The notes beneath the pieces are model-generated. The model was not told the origin of the DNA. It made no database searches and saw nothing but the letters and a program-made list of their open reading frames with translations. Both the position numbers and the translations under genes were made by a program. Positions 14,667 through 15,487 of a DNA stretch of 15,487 bases are shown here, in pieces. The DNA is from an uncultured Eubacteriaceae bacterium (GTDB lineage Bacteria > Bacillota > Clostridia > Eubacteriales > Eubacteriaceae): positions 1-15,487 of the forward strand of contig CANQOZ010000024.1 in NCBI GenBank assembly GCA_947625585.1. The letters are read 5' to 3'. Numbering within the stretch: the first letter of the stretch is position 1; each line of letters starts with the position of its first letter.

Positions 14667-14682
14667 TTTTTAAAGGATTAAA

Positions 14683-15330
14683 TTGATAAAAAACTTAAGA
14701 GAGCCTGTCAATGCGCTAACACATTTAGGTGGATGCATCTTATTCGCTATACTAACAATTTTAATGTATGTAAAAGTGTTTAGTGTTGGTGCAACACCGA
14801 GAATGTTGATATCTGTAACATTATTCGGACTTAGCCTGATCGCTTTATATTTTACTAGCGGTTATTATCATTCAATAAATGTCAACGAAAAGACACTCCT
14901 GTTTTGGAAAAAGATGGATCATACAATGATCTTCTTTTTAATTGCAGGGTCCTACACTCCATTTTGTCTTTTAGCTCTTCCAGGAAATACAGGAATTTGG
15001 TTATTAGTTGCTATCTGGTCGATTGCAATTGTTGGTTCACTCATGATGATTTTCTGGATTAATATGCCTCGGTGGTTAAATACAGCGCTATATATTTTAA
15101 TGGGATGGTTAGGACTGACTTGTCTTGTACCGCTTTATTACAATTTACCTAGACCAGCATTTATTTTATTGATATTAGGTGGGGTTTTCTATACAATCGG
15201 CGGAATAATGTATGGAATAAAAAAACCAAATATTCATGATCAATTTGGCTTTCATGAACTTTTTCATGTTTTTTGTTTACTAGGGAGCTTTGCACAGTTC
15301 CTAGCAGTTTATATCTATTTATTAGTTTAA
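14683..15330 (+). CDS. Hemolysin III / PAQR-family seven-helix membrane protein
   Basis: The 215-residue protein has seven hydrophobic segments and all the metal-site residues of the HlyIII/adiponectin-receptor family: SGYYHS with His63, DHTMIFFLIAGSYTPF with Asp79-His80, and HELFH with His191 and His195. Eukaryotic relatives are metal-dependent lipid hydrolases (ceramidases). The bacterial role is not settled, and the hemolysin name is historical. The start is TTG 14683, supported by AAAGGA five to six bases upstream and by the conserved N-terminal REPVNALTHLGG. No ATG occurs before the first membrane helix ends. It lies 16 bases after ftsX and probably shares its transcript. Confidence 0.9.
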   Translation: MIKNLREPVNALTHLGGCILFAILTILMYVKVFSVGATPRMLISVTLFGLSLIALYFTSGYYHSINVNEKTLLFWKKMDHTMIFFLIAGSYTPFCLLALPGNTGIWLLVAIWSIAIVGSLMMIFWINMPRWLNTALYILMGWLGLTCLVPLYYNLPRPAFILLILGGVFYTIGGIMYGIKKPNIHDQFGFHELFHVFCLLGSFAQFLAVYIYLLV

Positions 15331-15339
15331 GTTGAATTA

Positions 15340-15368
15340 TTGAAGTTCATAACTTAAAATTGTATAAT
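15340..15368 (+). promoter_or_regulatory. Predicted tuf promoter
   Basis: TTGAAG (15340-15345) and a perfect TATAAT (15363-15368) are separated by 17 bases. Transcription would start near 15375, about 36 bases before the tuf ATG. The spacer contains a small inverted repeat, AAGTT-CAT-AACTT (15343-15355). No terminator with a T tract is seen between the preceding gene and tuf. Confidence 0.65.
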
Positions 15369-15410
15369 TCATTCAATTGTGCTGATAAAGAATAAAAAAG
15401 GAGACAATAA

Positions 15411-15487
15411 ATGGCAAAGGAAAAATTTGATAGATCCAAACCACACGTAAATATCGGAACAATCGGACACGTTGACCACGGTAAGAC
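15411..15487 (+). CDS. tuf: Elongation factor Tu, N-terminal start (3' end outside window)
   Basis: The 25 complete codons read MAKEKFDRSKPHVNIGTIGH and continue into VDHGK. This is the EF-Tu N-terminus with the beginning of the GHVDHGKT nucleotide-binding loop. EF-Tu carries aminoacyl-tRNA to the ribosome using GTP. A strong ribosome site (AGGAG 15399-15403) and a promoter precede it. The gene stands apart from rpsL-rpsG-fusA here, so it is transcribed on its own or is one of two copies. Confidence 0.97.
   Translation, partial: MAKEKFDRSKPHVNIGTIGHVDHGK

Noticed and set aside
15333..15370. Inverted repeat GAATTAT / ATAATTC as a terminator of the hemolysin III family gene
   Set aside because: The arms are 7 bp, pure AT-rich, 24 bases apart and have no T tract; the right arm is part of the tuf -10 region.
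1..15487. Mobile elements, CRISPR arrays, tRNA or rRNA genes
   Set aside because: No transposase, integrase, terminal inverted repeats, regularly spaced repeats, CCA-ended cloverleaf or conserved rRNA sequence was seen on either strand by reading.

Overview
The window looks like chromosomal DNA from a low-GC Gram-positive bacterium (Bacillota), most likely in the Clostridia/Tissierellia range. The base composition is strongly AT-rich, and starts usually carry AGGAGG-like ribosome sites. The gene order efp, CD1247-type zinc-ribbon gene, Asp23/Gls24 gene, nusB, TsaD-like paralogue, xseA, xseB, ispA is a clostridial-style housekeeping cluster. I see no phage, transposon, CRISPR, tRNA or rRNA signal.

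Region 1 (1-5124, + strand) is a compact housekeeping run. It holds the end of elongation factor P, a CD1247-like protein, an Asp23-family protein, NusB, a TsaD/Kae1 paralogue, both exonuclease VII subunits, a short-chain polyprenyl synthase and an unrecognised 99-residue protein. Most genes overlap their neighbour by 8-38 bases, which suggests translational coupling. An intrinsic terminator sits just before nusB, and a second one closes the run at 5101-5124. About 215 bases of very AT-rich DNA with two adjacent palindromes follow.

Region 2 (5341-11151, - strand) is a complete glucitol (sorbitol) PTS operon. In transcription order it is gutR (PRD activator), gutM, srlA (IIC), srlE (IIB plus second membrane part), srlB (IIA), srlD (sorbitol-6-phosphate dehydrogenase) and a small lipoprotein coupled to srlD. 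Sorbitol would be imported and phosphorylated by SrlA/E/B, oxidised to fructose-6-phosphate by SrlD, and controlled by GutR/GutM. A perfect -10 with a poor -35 before gutR fits an activator-dependent promoter. SrlB lacks histidine where I recall the E. coli active site, and GutR keeps only one of four expected PRD histidines.

Region 3 (11309-12466) holds two divergent small lipoprotein genes. The right-hand one converges on folC with a 26-base overlap, and a good + strand terminator lies inside folC.

Region 4 (12355-15487) holds folC (-), then on + ftsX without a neighbouring ftsE, a hemolysin III/PAQR-family membrane protein, and the start of tuf (EF-Tu) behind its own promoter.

I did not find a convincing undescribed system. 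The items most worth a second look are the lipoprotein coupled to the sorbitol operon, the altered phosphorylation residues in SrlB and GutR, the terminator abutting a nusB gene without a ribosome site, the orphan ftsX, and the unrecognised 99-residue protein after ispA.
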